In this document: positions 7,746 to 15,467 of the stretch, piece by piece
Numbering within the stretch: position 1 is the stretch's first letter
Layout: each line of letters starts with the position of its first letter
Assembly: GCF_000170855.1 (NCBI RefSeq)
Contig: NZ_ABCQ01000030.1
Span: 1-51,887, forward strand
Reading direction: 5' to 3'
DNA length: 51,887 nucleotides
Source of the DNA: Moritella sp. PE36
GTDB taxonomy: Bacteria; Pseudomonadota; Gammaproteobacteria; Enterobacterales; Moritellaceae
Position numbers and translations under genes: made by a program
The notes under the pieces: model-generated
The model's input: the letters and a program-made list of their open reading frames with translations, nothing else
The model's database searches: none
Told to the model about the DNA's origin: nothing

Positions 7746-8544
7746 CATTGTTAATTCAAACCTTACGCATCTGCAGAATAGCAAAGACAAGCAACAACAA
7801 GTCCCTATTAGCCCGGTACTGCGCATGATCATTAGTGCACTGGTTATCATCGGATTATGGCAAAGTATTGTAGTTATTTTTGACATGCCTTCTTTCATTC
7901 TTCCCGCGCCACTCGCTGTTTTTGAACGTTTAATCGAGCGTCATGACGTCTTGTTAAAACATACATTAGTCACCGCGCAAGAAATTGTATTTGGCTTGTT
8001 ACTCGGTTTATTTATGGGGCTATTTTTTGCGCTGCAGATGCTGTTGTTTAAACCCATTAAGCATTGGTTATTACCGATATTGATTGCCAGTCAAGCTATC
8101 CCAGTATTCGCCATTGCACCGGTACTGATGCTGTGGCTGGGTTATGGCATGGCATCCAAGATTGTCATGGCCGCCTTAATTATCTTCTTCCCCGTCACGA
8201 CCTGTTGTTATGACGGTTTACGTAATACACCAACAGGTTATTTAGATCTGGCTAAAACCATGGGGGCGACTAAATGGCAGCTGTTACGCCATATTCAACT
8301 CCCCGCGTCACTGCCGACATTAGCATCGGGTATCCGTGTTGCTGTCGTTATTGCACCGATTGGTGCAGTAGCAGGTGAATGGGTCGGTTCCAGTGCTGGC
8401 TTGGGTTATCTCATGCTCCAGGCTAATGCACGCATGATGATTGATGAAATGTTTGCCGCATTGCTGATCCTATCCGCCCTGTCAGTCTTGCTTTATTTTG
8501 TCACTGACAAAGCATTGAAAAAACTCATTCCTTGGGAAAAATAA
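7738..8544 (+). CDS. thiX: ABC transporter permease of the HMP-precursor importer (ThiX)
   Basis: A 268-residue inner-membrane permease of the SsuC/TauC type with about six transmembrane segments. The EAA loop that contacts the ATPase is visible as GYLDLAKTMGATKWQLLRHIQLPASLP. A characteristic IAPIGAVAGEWVGSSAGLGYL follows. The ATG at 7738 is preferred over an in-frame ATG at 7726 because GGAG (7728-7731) lies just before it, and because it overlaps the ATPase stop codon in the usual coupled manner. It is the third gene of the thi operon. Confidence 0.9.
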   Translation: MNNIVNSNLTHLQNSKDKQQQVPISPVLRMIISALVIIGLWQSIVVIFDMPSFILPAPLAVFERLIERHDVLLKHTLVTAQEIVFGLLLGLFMGLFFALQMLLFKPIKHWLLPILIASQAIPVFAIAPVLMLWLGYGMASKIVMAALIIFFPVTTCCYDGLRNTPTGYLDLAKTMGATKWQLLRHIQLPASLPTLASGIRVAVVIAPIGAVAGEWVGSSAGLGYLMLQANARMMIDEMFAALLILSALSVLLYFVTDKALKKLIPWEK

Positions 8545-8633
8545 TCAAGCAGCTGTGACTAACACAGTGTTTATTAAAAATAACGAATGCACTCATATTA
8601 AATACAACACTATAAATATAAAAAGGACATTTA

Positions 8634-9581
8634 ATGAAAAACAACACTTTACTCAAGGCTGCGGCATTTACCGCAGCTATATTGTCGGCAAACGTACATG
8701 CAGAAACAAAGACCCTAACCCTGATGTTAGATTGGTTTGTTAATCCTAACCACGGCCCTATTATTATTGCTAAAGAGCGCGGCTACTTTGCAGAGCAAGG
8801 CGTTAATGTCGTGATCCAAGAACCCTCGGATCCAAGCATGCCACCAAAACTTGTCGCCGCGAATAAAATTGATCTGGCGATCACCTATCAACCTAATTTA
8901 ACCATTGATGTCGCAGCTGGTTTACCGCTAATCCGTTCTGCAACCTTGATCGCAACACCCCTTAATACCTTAATGGTGCTCGACAACAACAAAATTAACA
9001 ACATGTCTGATTTAAAAGGTAAAAAAATTGGTATCGCTATTGCGGGTAACGAAGAAGCGACAATCGGCACTATGCTAAAGACTGGCGGCGTTAATTATGA
9101 TGACGTACAAATAATTAATGTTGGTTGGGCGCTATCATCATCACTTGCATCAGGTAAAGTGGATGCAATCTGGGGTGGCTTACGTAACTTTGAAACCAAT
9201 CAACTGGAACTTGAAGGCTTTAAAGCAAAAGCATTTTTCCCAGAAGAGCACGGTGTACCAGCTTATGACGAATTAATATTTGTCGCTAACGCCAATACCT
9301 ATGACAAAACCGCTATCCAAGCCTTTAATAAAGCCTTGGAGAAAGCAACTACCTACATAGTTAATCACCCACAAGCATCATGGAAAGAGTTTGCTGCTTA
9401 TGCACCTGACACGCTAAATAACGAGTTAAATAAACGCGCTTGGAACGATACCCTTACTCGTTTCGCGCTGCGTCCTTCTGCGGTTGATTTAAAACGTTAT
9501 GACGATTATGCCGAATTCATGTATTCGCAAAAGATCATCAAAACATTACCCAAAGCACAAGATTACGTGCCGACGCTGTAA
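8634..9581 (+). CDS. thiY: Periplasmic binding protein for a thiamine pyrimidine precursor (ThiY)
   Basis: A 315-residue protein with a signal peptide (cleavage about VHA-E, residue 23) and an NMT1/THI5-like fold: LMLDWFVNPNHGPIIIAKERGYF at the N-terminus is typical of the ThiY group, which binds formylaminopyrimidine or HMP. GLP, GNEEA and VGWALSSSLASGKVDAIWGG segments line the cleft. The fungal HMP-synthase Cys motif (CCCFC) is absent, as expected for a binding protein. AAAAAGGAC precedes the ATG. It lies about 90 bp after thiX and before tenA, completing the importer. Confidence 0.92.
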   Translation: MKNNTLLKAAAFTAAILSANVHAETKTLTLMLDWFVNPNHGPIIIAKERGYFAEQGVNVVIQEPSDPSMPPKLVAANKIDLAITYQPNLTIDVAAGLPLIRSATLIATPLNTLMVLDNNKINNMSDLKGKKIGIAIAGNEEATIGTMLKTGGVNYDDVQIINVGWALSSSLASGKVDAIWGGLRNFETNQLELEGFKAKAFFPEEHGVPAYDELIFVANANTYDKTAIQAFNKALEKATTYIVNHPQASWKEFAAYAPDTLNNELNKRAWNDTLTRFALRPSAVDLKRYDDYAEFMYSQKIIKTLPKAQDYVPTL

Positions 9582-9615
9582 TTCGCCATTACTGTATAAA
9601 ATCATCGAGAAAATT

Positions 9616-10281
9616 ATGAATCATCAAGATCTAATCAATGCCTGCAGTGAAGATTGGCAGGCGTATACTCAGCATGCGTTTGTGCAACAATTAGCACAAG
9701 GAACATTGGCACAGCCGAGTTACTTACATTACCTTAAGCAAGATTTCTTGTTTCTTAAACAATATGCCCGTGCTTACGCCTTAGCAATTTACAAAGCCCG
9801 TACTTTAGCAGATATGCGTAAAGCACTGCCGAGTGTGCATGCATTACTGGATTCTGAAATTGGTCACCACGTTACTTACTGTGGCAAGTGGGGATTAACA
9901 GAATCAGATTTAGAAGCAGAACCAGAAGACTTTGGCACCGTTGCTTACACACGTTATGTGCTGGATGCGGGTATGGCGGGTGATATCGTCGATCTCTACG
10001 CTGCGCTAGCGCCCTGCTCTATTGGTTACGCCGAAATTGGCCGTAAACTCGCTGCGAATGCAAACACCAAGCTAATTGATAACCCGTTTGCCAGTTGGAT
10101 TGAACTCTACAGTGGAGATGAATTCCAACAAGGGGTCGCACAAGGCACTGCACATCTTGATGAGTTACTCGCTGAGATTGACGTCAACAGTCAACGTGGC
10201 CGCAATCTAATTCATGTGTTTAGAACGGCGACGCGTATGGAAATTGCATTTTGGCAGCAAGGACTTGATGCTGATAAATAG
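9616..10281 (+). CDS. tenA: Aminopyrimidine aminohydrolase TenA
   Basis: TenA hydrolyses aminopyrimidines released from damaged thiamine to HMP for salvage. The 221-residue protein is all-helical with the family pattern HYLKQDFLFLKQYARAYALA, the acidic DSEIGHH segment and the cysteine nucleophile in LAPCSIGYAEIG, which puts it in the Cys-type TenA group. The C-terminal FRTATRMEIAFWQQGL is also typical. The start at 9616 is chosen because the upstream part of the open frame overlaps thiY and does not look like TenA. It closes the operon, and a strong terminator follows. Confidence 0.93.
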   Translation: MNHQDLINACSEDWQAYTQHAFVQQLAQGTLAQPSYLHYLKQDFLFLKQYARAYALAIYKARTLADMRKALPSVHALLDSEIGHHVTYCGKWGLTESDLEAEPEDFGTVAYTRYVLDAGMAGDIVDLYAALAPCSIGYAEIGRKLAANANTKLIDNPFASWIELYSGDEFQQGVAQGTAHLDELLAEIDVNSQRGRNLIHVFRTATRMEIAFWQQGLDADK

Positions 10282-10324
10282 CGATAAATAGCTATCACCG
10301 GGTAAAGCCCAACAGCTTAACTTG

Positions 10325-10357
10325 ACCAGCAGTCTTCATCGGTAGATTGCTGGTTTT
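10325..10357 (+). terminator. Rho-independent terminator of the thiD-tenA operon
   Basis: An 11-bp stem with one G-T pair (ACCAGCAGTCT, 10325-10335, against AGATTGCTGGT, 10344-10354), an 8-nt loop and a TTTTGTTATT tail. Confidence 0.85.
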
Positions 10358-10372
10358 GTTATTCAACTTTTT

Positions 10373-11221
10373 TCATTCGACACCGCCATAAACATCAATC
10401 GTCAAGTCTCGTTGTGTCACATAGTTATTAGGGGTTGCACCGATTTGGCTTTTTAAATAACGAATGAGATGAGGCTGATCACTAAAACCAAACTGATAAG
10501 CCAATTCGACCCAATCAATATCTTGTTTATCACGTTGATATAAATATTCCAGCAAGCTTTCTAATTTTTGCATTGACTGACATTGCTTGAGCGTAAGACC
10601 TGTTACTCGGTTAAAGCTGCGCTCGATAGTCCGTTGTGAACAATAAAGCGTTTCACCTAGCTGTGCGATAGGTACTGTTGCTAACAAGGGTAAGACCTTT
10701 CGCGTCAATTGACTGTGTTTATCTTCATGATTATTCGCTAACCAAGTCGCTAAATAATCATCTAAACGATCACAACATGCTTCAGGATCGTCCTTGGCGA
10801 TGGCCAGTATATGCTGATCAACCCATGCTTCATCTGTCGCTAAATTATGTTCATTAAACAATGCACGAAGGTCCGCATCTTCCACCTCATCAATGAGCGG
10901 TTGCGATGAAGGCATGGCGAGTGAGTATAATGCGCCAACCCGAAATTTGATGCCAAGATACAAAAAGGCATGGGCATGATCAAGCTGCAAAGTCTGTACT
11001 TGTGGAAACAGCCAATGGCTACCTAGCCCTTGTTTCACCCCTGATTTTAAATCATAACGATATCTTTGTGCCTGCGGGGCTAATATCAAATGACTTTCTG
11101 GATGTGGATTTAACTTTGGTGATTGATGTGACTCACTCTCCGTTTCTTTGACTAACAACCAATAACTTTCCACATACTTGGCTATATCAGGACGTTTAGG
11201 CGCTCGGATCCAATTTATCAT
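10373..11221 (-). CDS. AraC-family transcriptional regulator
   Basis: A 282-residue regulator with a C-terminal double helix-turn-helix. The first HTH is IAQLGETLYCSQRTIERSFNRVTG and the second is DWVELAYQFGFSDQPHLIRYLKSQIGATPNNY, the usual AraC signature. The N-terminal half (IAKYVESYWLL, a conserved PHPESHLILAP) fits the DUF6597-type sensor domain found in many such regulators; its ligand is unknown. It is convergent with the thi operon but shows no reason to regulate it. A degenerate tandem repeat fills its upstream region. Confidence 0.88.
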   Translation of the reverse strand: MINWIRAPKRPDIAKYVESYWLLVKETESESHQSPKLNPHPESHLILAPQAQRYRYDLKSGVKQGLGSHWLFPQVQTLQLDHAHAFLYLGIKFRVGALYSLAMPSSQPLIDEVEDADLRALFNEHNLATDEAWVDQHILAIAKDDPEACCDRLDDYLATWLANNHEDKHSQLTRKVLPLLATVPIAQLGETLYCSQRTIERSFNRVTGLTLKQCQSMQKLESLLEYLYQRDKQDIDWVELAYQFGFSDQPHLIRYLKSQIGATPNNYVTQRDLTIDVYGGVE

Positions 11222-11225
11222 CTAA

Positions 11226-11319
11226 TCTCTACATCCATACATTAATTTGTAAATCCATACATCAATTTCTACATTCAACTTTAGTACATACATCCAACTT
11301 TAATCCATACATCTAAACG
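11226..11319. repeat. Degenerate tandem repeat (about 20-bp units around ATCCATACATC)
   Basis: The gap between the AraC and GNAT genes is built of imperfect units containing ATCCATAC, ATTCAACTTTA or CATACATCC, about five copies with drifting length. This is seen by eye; exact period and copy number were not computed. It lies in the AraC promoter region. Confidence 0.6.
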
Positions 11320-12147
11320 TTAGTCCATCTTGTGACCATTACTAAATTGAATAATGCGGTGACATGAACTAAAGCCAGCTCTGACAATTGCCTTTTGCGC
11401 ACCAATATTGGTCATTTCTGTTGAGCACATTGCGGTTAAATTTTTCGATTCAGCACGTCTTATGAGGTAATTTAATACTTGAGTCGCAAGGCCTTTACCA
11501 CGTTCAGACTCAGCAACTATCATACCTAAATCAGCATATTCAGTTTGGACAGTATCAAACAGGCGACATTCGCCACTTGCTAATAATTTATCATTTTCCC
11601 AATAACCGAATAATTCCTGACGATTAATCAAACGCTGATAATAGCCAGTAAGCCATTCTTCAGGGGCGCTAATCGCGTTCACTGCAAATTGCACAAAATC
11701 AGATAACTGTGCATCGCTCGCGAGCTGCATTTCGATTGATTCACCTTGATATGGTATTGCTGCCCGATTTTGTTGATACATTAGTGAGTGAGTTTGGTGA
11801 TTTGCATAGTTATCTAAGCATAACGATAAGTATAACGGTTCCGCGGTACTGACGAACGCACCTTTCACTTCACCAATCACAGTACTGTTTTGCTCAACGA
11901 TGAGTGTGAATAATTCTATCGCCTGTAGCTGGCTTTGTGGATCAAGATGAAATTGCAGCAGGTAATCGTCGGCGTTAATAGCGCAGTAACCCACTAAGGT
12001 TTCATTTTCATAAAAACCAAAGTGGGTTGCCATCGGTAAGAAACCACATAACCACATACCATCAAGGGCGGCTGTAGTGGTGTTAAGATACTGTAATTTT
12101 AGTGTATCAAGTTGCACGGTTTCTTCAATTTTCTTAATTGTTAACAT
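11320..12147 (-). CDS. GNAT-family N-acetyltransferase
   Basis: A 275-residue protein with the acetyl-CoA binding motif A of GNAT enzymes near the C-terminus (LGMIVAESERGKGLATQVLNY) followed by the NIGAQKAIVRAGF motif B. The N-terminal half looks like a second, degenerate GNAT-like domain (GFYENETLVGYCAINADDY), as in two-domain members. The acceptor substrate cannot be inferred. It lies upstream of the AraC gene on the same strand, separated by a repeat of about 100 bp. Confidence 0.85.
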   Translation of the reverse strand: MLTIKKIEETVQLDTLKLQYLNTTTAALDGMWLCGFLPMATHFGFYENETLVGYCAINADDYLLQFHLDPQSQLQAIELFTLIVEQNSTVIGEVKGAFVSTAEPLYLSLCLDNYANHQTHSLMYQQNRAAIPYQGESIEMQLASDAQLSDFVQFAVNAISAPEEWLTGYYQRLINRQELFGYWENDKLLASGECRLFDTVQTEYADLGMIVAESERGKGLATQVLNYLIRRAESKNLTAMCSTEMTNIGAQKAIVRAGFSSCHRIIQFSNGHKMD

Positions 12148-12313
12148 CTGTCATACCTATAATTTACTGATTTGTTATGACTGGGGACTACTCGTAATAA
12201 CCGTTAATAGTCGTTATTAGCTAAGTCGTGTACCAGTCGATAACGTCAATATTAAGGTAGTAGCAAACACAAAGATTGAATAAATACGACAACATTAAAA
12301 ATATTTTAACCGT

Positions 12314-12357
12314 ACTATCACCAAATTATCACCGAGCTATCACCACACTATAACCAC
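12314..12357. repeat. Four tandem 11-bp repeats
   Basis: Units ACTATCACCAA, ATTATCACCGA, GCTATCACCAC and ACTATAACCAC follow each other without gaps. The last unit overlaps the stop codon of the exonuclease gene (12348-12350, minus strand). The rest of 12148-12313 shows no gene. Confidence 0.8.
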
Positions 12358-13067
12358 AGTTTTTTAATTGGCGTATCAGGTGAAAAGTGATAATGGATCT
12401 GCGCTTGTAATAACTCGGCTGTCGCAATTGCATCCGTTAATGCATCATGTGGCGGATAGGCTGGTAAATTATAACGTGCACGGCTATTAGCAAGACGAAT
12501 CGACTCTTGGCGTTTCTTGGGTTTAAACAGGCTAAAAAAACTGTTATTTTGCGATTCCTGAACATCTGCTTCAATCTGCATCGTATCGATAACCGGAAAC
12601 ACAATGCCTTCATTAATAAAACTGCGAAGATGATTATCAAAAAAATCACGTTCAATACGGCGGTAATGAACCACCACAACCTTGCCTGCTAACGCATCTA
12701 ATACTGGTTCTAGAATACGCAATAAATCCGGTGCACCTTTCAAGTCAGTATGAGTAATACCATGAATAATAATAGAGTTTTCTTTCAGCTTATCTTCAGG
12801 TTCAATATACCAGTGCTGCGCTTGGCGACAAAAAATACGCTGCAAATTAAACGGCACAAGGCCAATGCTAATAATACTGTTTTGTTCAGAGTCTAGCCCC
12901 GTCGTTTCAAAATCTAATGCGACAAAATCAATATCACCTAATTTCGTTTCATCGTGATACGTACCTGCGCGATAAAAAGACTTTAAACGTTCATCCTTGC
13001 TCTGCTCTATTTTCAGTTTATAGAACGCGCCCCAGTTTAAAATCTCTTTATTAATAAAATTGTACAT
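12348..13067 (-). CDS. DnaQ-type 3'-5' exonuclease (DEDDh family)
   Basis: A 239-residue protein with an exonuclease fold like DNA polymerase III epsilon. Exo I is FVALDFETTGLD (catalytic Asp and Glu), Exo II falls near GKVVVVHYRRIERDFFD, and Exo III is HDALTDAIATAELL with the His and Asp of DEDDh enzymes. About 45 residues precede Exo I. No polymerase-clamp motif was identified. The gene begins 9 bp after the cNMP/CBS/DUF294 gene, so the two are co-transcribed. This pair is common in Vibrio and Shewanella relatives, often near acetate-metabolism genes; its role is not established. Confidence 0.88.
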   Translation of the reverse strand: MYNFINKEILNWGAFYKLKIEQSKDERLKSFYRAGTYHDETKLGDIDFVALDFETTGLDSEQNSIISIGLVPFNLQRIFCRQAQHWYIEPEDKLKENSIIIHGITHTDLKGAPDLLRILEPVLDALAGKVVVVHYRRIERDFFDNHLRSFINEGIVFPVIDTMQIEADVQESQNNSFFSLFKPKKRQESIRLANSRARYNLPAYPPHDALTDAIATAELLQAQIHYHFSPDTPIKKLWL

Positions 13068-13076
13068 TCATAATCC

Positions 13077-14954
13077 CTACATTTTATTAGCGGTATAACG
13101 ATACTTTAAAAAGTTCTGGGCGTTACTTAACACCAAAAATGCATCTTTAAGATTACGGCGCTCAAATTCCGACATATTTTCTGGTTCAATATTATTATCC
13201 GGTTCAATTTCCGATTCTACGTCTAGCGCTTGGTGGCGTAAACGGACTAAGGAAATCAATTCCATCGCATGGTGTAGATCCTGCCCTTTTGACGGCGGTA
13301 GGATCCCCGCTTCAATAATATCTTCCAAACGTTCAAATGAATTTTGCGATTGCGAGCCAATCGCCAATCCGTGCACCCGGATCAAATCGGCCAGCGGCGC
13401 TGTACCACGACGTTTTAAGTTAATGGAATTGTTATGACGACCATCTTTCTCCATCACAAAGTTTTTAAAGAACCCCAATGGCGGCGTACGGTTTAAAGCA
13501 TTACGTGCTAAACATGCTAAGAATCGATTGTTTTTCTTGGCGCGACGTAAAATAAAGGCGTTTAATTGTTCAGCCCATTTAACACGACCATAAACACCGG
13601 TTAAATCAAAGAAGATAGAACAGTTTAATAACGCTTGTGGGTTCGGATTATCAATCCAGTCAGCAAAACATTCCTCCCACTGCAATTGCGTTTTACGATG
13701 CTCTGGATTAGTTGCCATAATATCGCCTGTACAATAGGTATAACCGCAAGCCGCTAATCCATCACAGACAAACTTAGATAATTTTTCAAAATACTCGCCA
13801 TGCAGGGCATCGTCATAACTATTATCTAAAATAATGCCGTTATCTTGGTCTGTTACTATCAGTTGTTCATCACGCGCCATCGAGCCTAGCGCTAGAAAGC
13901 AATAAGGTACCGGCGGCTGACCTAACTCCTCTTCGGCAAGTTCAAGTAATCGCTGTTTAAAGCTGCGACCAATCTCGGACATTGCGCTACCGATCATGTG
14001 AGAATTGGCATCTTCATTCACCATACGCACAAAACAATCTTTGAGCTGTTTAGAAAGTAACACAAGGTCTTCAATGTTTTGTTGCTGAAAAATACTGCCC
14101 GACAACAACAAACTATTTTGTGATTCGTAACGAATAATATCAGCCACTTCAATCAGGCCAATCGGCTGTTTGTTCTTTAGGATAGGTAAATGATGAACGT
14201 TATAGCGTAGCATCATCAGCATTGCTTCTGACACATAGGCATTATGATCAAGTGACATCAGCTCTGTCGACATGACATCAGAAACAGGATTATCAACACT
14301 CATCCCCGTCGCAATCACTTTTGCACATAAATCATGCTGAGTGATAATACCGACAAGATTACTGCCATCTTCATGGATAATAGTAGGGTCATTAATCAAC
14401 GCGGCTGAGACACTCTCTTCCGCCATCACCTTAGCAACATCTTGAATTGACGTAGTATTTTTTAACATCACTAAGTCTCGGCTTAATAATGTTTTCACTT
14501 TTGAGGTGGTTAATGAGTTGGCATCATCACTATTATCTTCAACCGCTTGTTTTAAACGGATAGTACCTTCAACTTCAGAGAAATCAGAAAAGGCTTCATA
14601 GCGTTCACAAAAATCATGGAAGATTGCTTCTGGAATACAATAAAGCAGCGTGTCTTTTACCGCTTTAGCAGGAAGTCGAACTTTATTATTGGCCAATAAG
14701 CCCATCTGGCCAAATATTTCACCTTGATCCAAGCGGTTGTATAATTCACCTTTGCGGCGGTATATTTCCACTACGCCACTGCGAATAAAATACAGATCAT
14801 GGATCTTGTGACCATATTCAATGATCATCGAGTCTGCACGGAAGTACGAGATCTCAATGCTCTTAACCACCTCTAACAATGCTTCTTCAGGTAGTTGGTC
14901 AAAAGGTTGGTACTGGCTTATAAAATTTTTAATTTCTAGTAGTTCGATTTCCAT
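13077..14954 (-). CDS. cNMP-binding / CBS-pair / DUF294 nucleotidyltransferase-like protein
   Basis: A 625-residue cytoplasmic protein with four parts. Residues about 15-125 form a cyclic-nucleotide-binding domain (GEIFGQMGLL is the phosphate-binding cassette region). About 155-275 hold two CBS motifs (AALINDPTI...LVGIITQHDL and the HHLPILKNKQPIGLIEVADI unit). About 300-450 is DUF294, a nucleotidyltransferase-like domain with LGSMARDEQLIVTDQDNGII. The C-terminal helical part is DUF294_C. It probably senses nucleotides and modifies a partner, as GlnD-like enzymes do, but no target is known. It precedes the exonuclease gene by 9 bp, which suggests a working pair. Confidence 0.9.
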   Translation of the reverse strand: MEIELLEIKNFISQYQPFDQLPEEALLEVVKSIEISYFRADSMIIEYGHKIHDLYFIRSGVVEIYRRKGELYNRLDQGEIFGQMGLLANNKVRLPAKAVKDTLLYCIPEAIFHDFCERYEAFSDFSEVEGTIRLKQAVEDNSDDANSLTTSKVKTLLSRDLVMLKNTTSIQDVAKVMAEESVSAALINDPTIIHEDGSNLVGIITQHDLCAKVIATGMSVDNPVSDVMSTELMSLDHNAYVSEAMLMMLRYNVHHLPILKNKQPIGLIEVADIIRYESQNSLLLSGSIFQQQNIEDLVLLSKQLKDCFVRMVNEDANSHMIGSAMSEIGRSFKQRLLELAEEELGQPPVPYCFLALGSMARDEQLIVTDQDNGIILDNSYDDALHGEYFEKLSKFVCDGLAACGYTYCTGDIMATNPEHRKTQLQWEECFADWIDNPNPQALLNCSIFFDLTGVYGRVKWAEQLNAFILRRAKKNNRFLACLARNALNRTPPLGFFKNFVMEKDGRHNNSINLKRRGTAPLADLIRVHGLAIGSQSQNSFERLEDIIEAGILPPSKGQDLHHAMELISLVRLRHQALDVESEIEPDNNIEPENMSEFERRNLKDAFLVLSNAQNFLKYRYTANKM

Positions 14955-14973
14955 TCTTTACTCTATTGATAAT

Positions 14974-15411
14974 TTATTGATATGCCGAGGCGCGTTCAAT
15001 TAAAGACTCCGCTTGTCGACGTAACAGCCAATCAGCACCCAATGTGATAGCCTTTTCGGCCAATGAACGAGCTTGTTTATAACTACCTTGATAAAAATAG
15101 CGCTCGCCAAGACGGTAATAAGTTTCTGGATAACGTGGCGCGATGCGGATAGCCCGCTCTAACGAGGCAATCGCACCGTTATTATCGCCATTACTCAGCT
15201 GTTTATCAGCACGTTTCATTAACGATAATACCGCAGCAGGCGCTTGAGCCGTCTCATCGACAGGTGCAGGTTTACTTTGTTTACCCAACACTGGGACGGT
15301 ATTATTAGTCTCTTGAACCTGAGTCCCATTCGCGTTATACGTCGGTATTGTGCCACAAGCCGTCAGCAGCCAGGGTAAAGACAACAAACACACGCGTTTT
15401 AATATTTTCAT
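14974..15411 (-). CDS. TPR lipoprotein, probable PBP1b activator (LpoP-like)
   Basis: The 145-residue reading from the ATG at 15411 has a lipobox LLTAC-G and a GGAA Shine-Dalgarno (about 15416-15420); a longer frame reaching 15468 is unlikely. After a Thr/Pro/Gln-rich linker come TPR helices (SNGDNNGAIASLERAIRIAP, ETYYRLGERYFYQGSYKQAR, ADWLLRRQAESLIERA). It lies directly downstream of mrcB. In Pseudomonas aeruginosa a TPR lipoprotein encoded next to the PBP1b gene (LpoP) is needed for PBP1b function, in place of the LpoB of enterics. The placement and architecture make the same role likely here; that is inference. Confidence 0.8.
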   Translation of the reverse strand: MKILKRVCLLSLPWLLTACGTIPTYNANGTQVQETNNTVPVLGKQSKPAPVDETAQAPAAVLSLMKRADKQLSNGDNNGAIASLERAIRIAPRYPETYYRLGERYFYQGSYKQARSLAEKAITLGADWLLRRQAESLIERASAYQ

Positions 15412-15467
15412 TTTATTTCCACTGTTAATTTTCAATAACAAAGAGTACCGTTCAATGACAAATAGCA

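Noticed and set aside
8555-8743. Small open frame before thiY
   Set aside because: It overlaps the thiY start in another frame and has no protein-like features.
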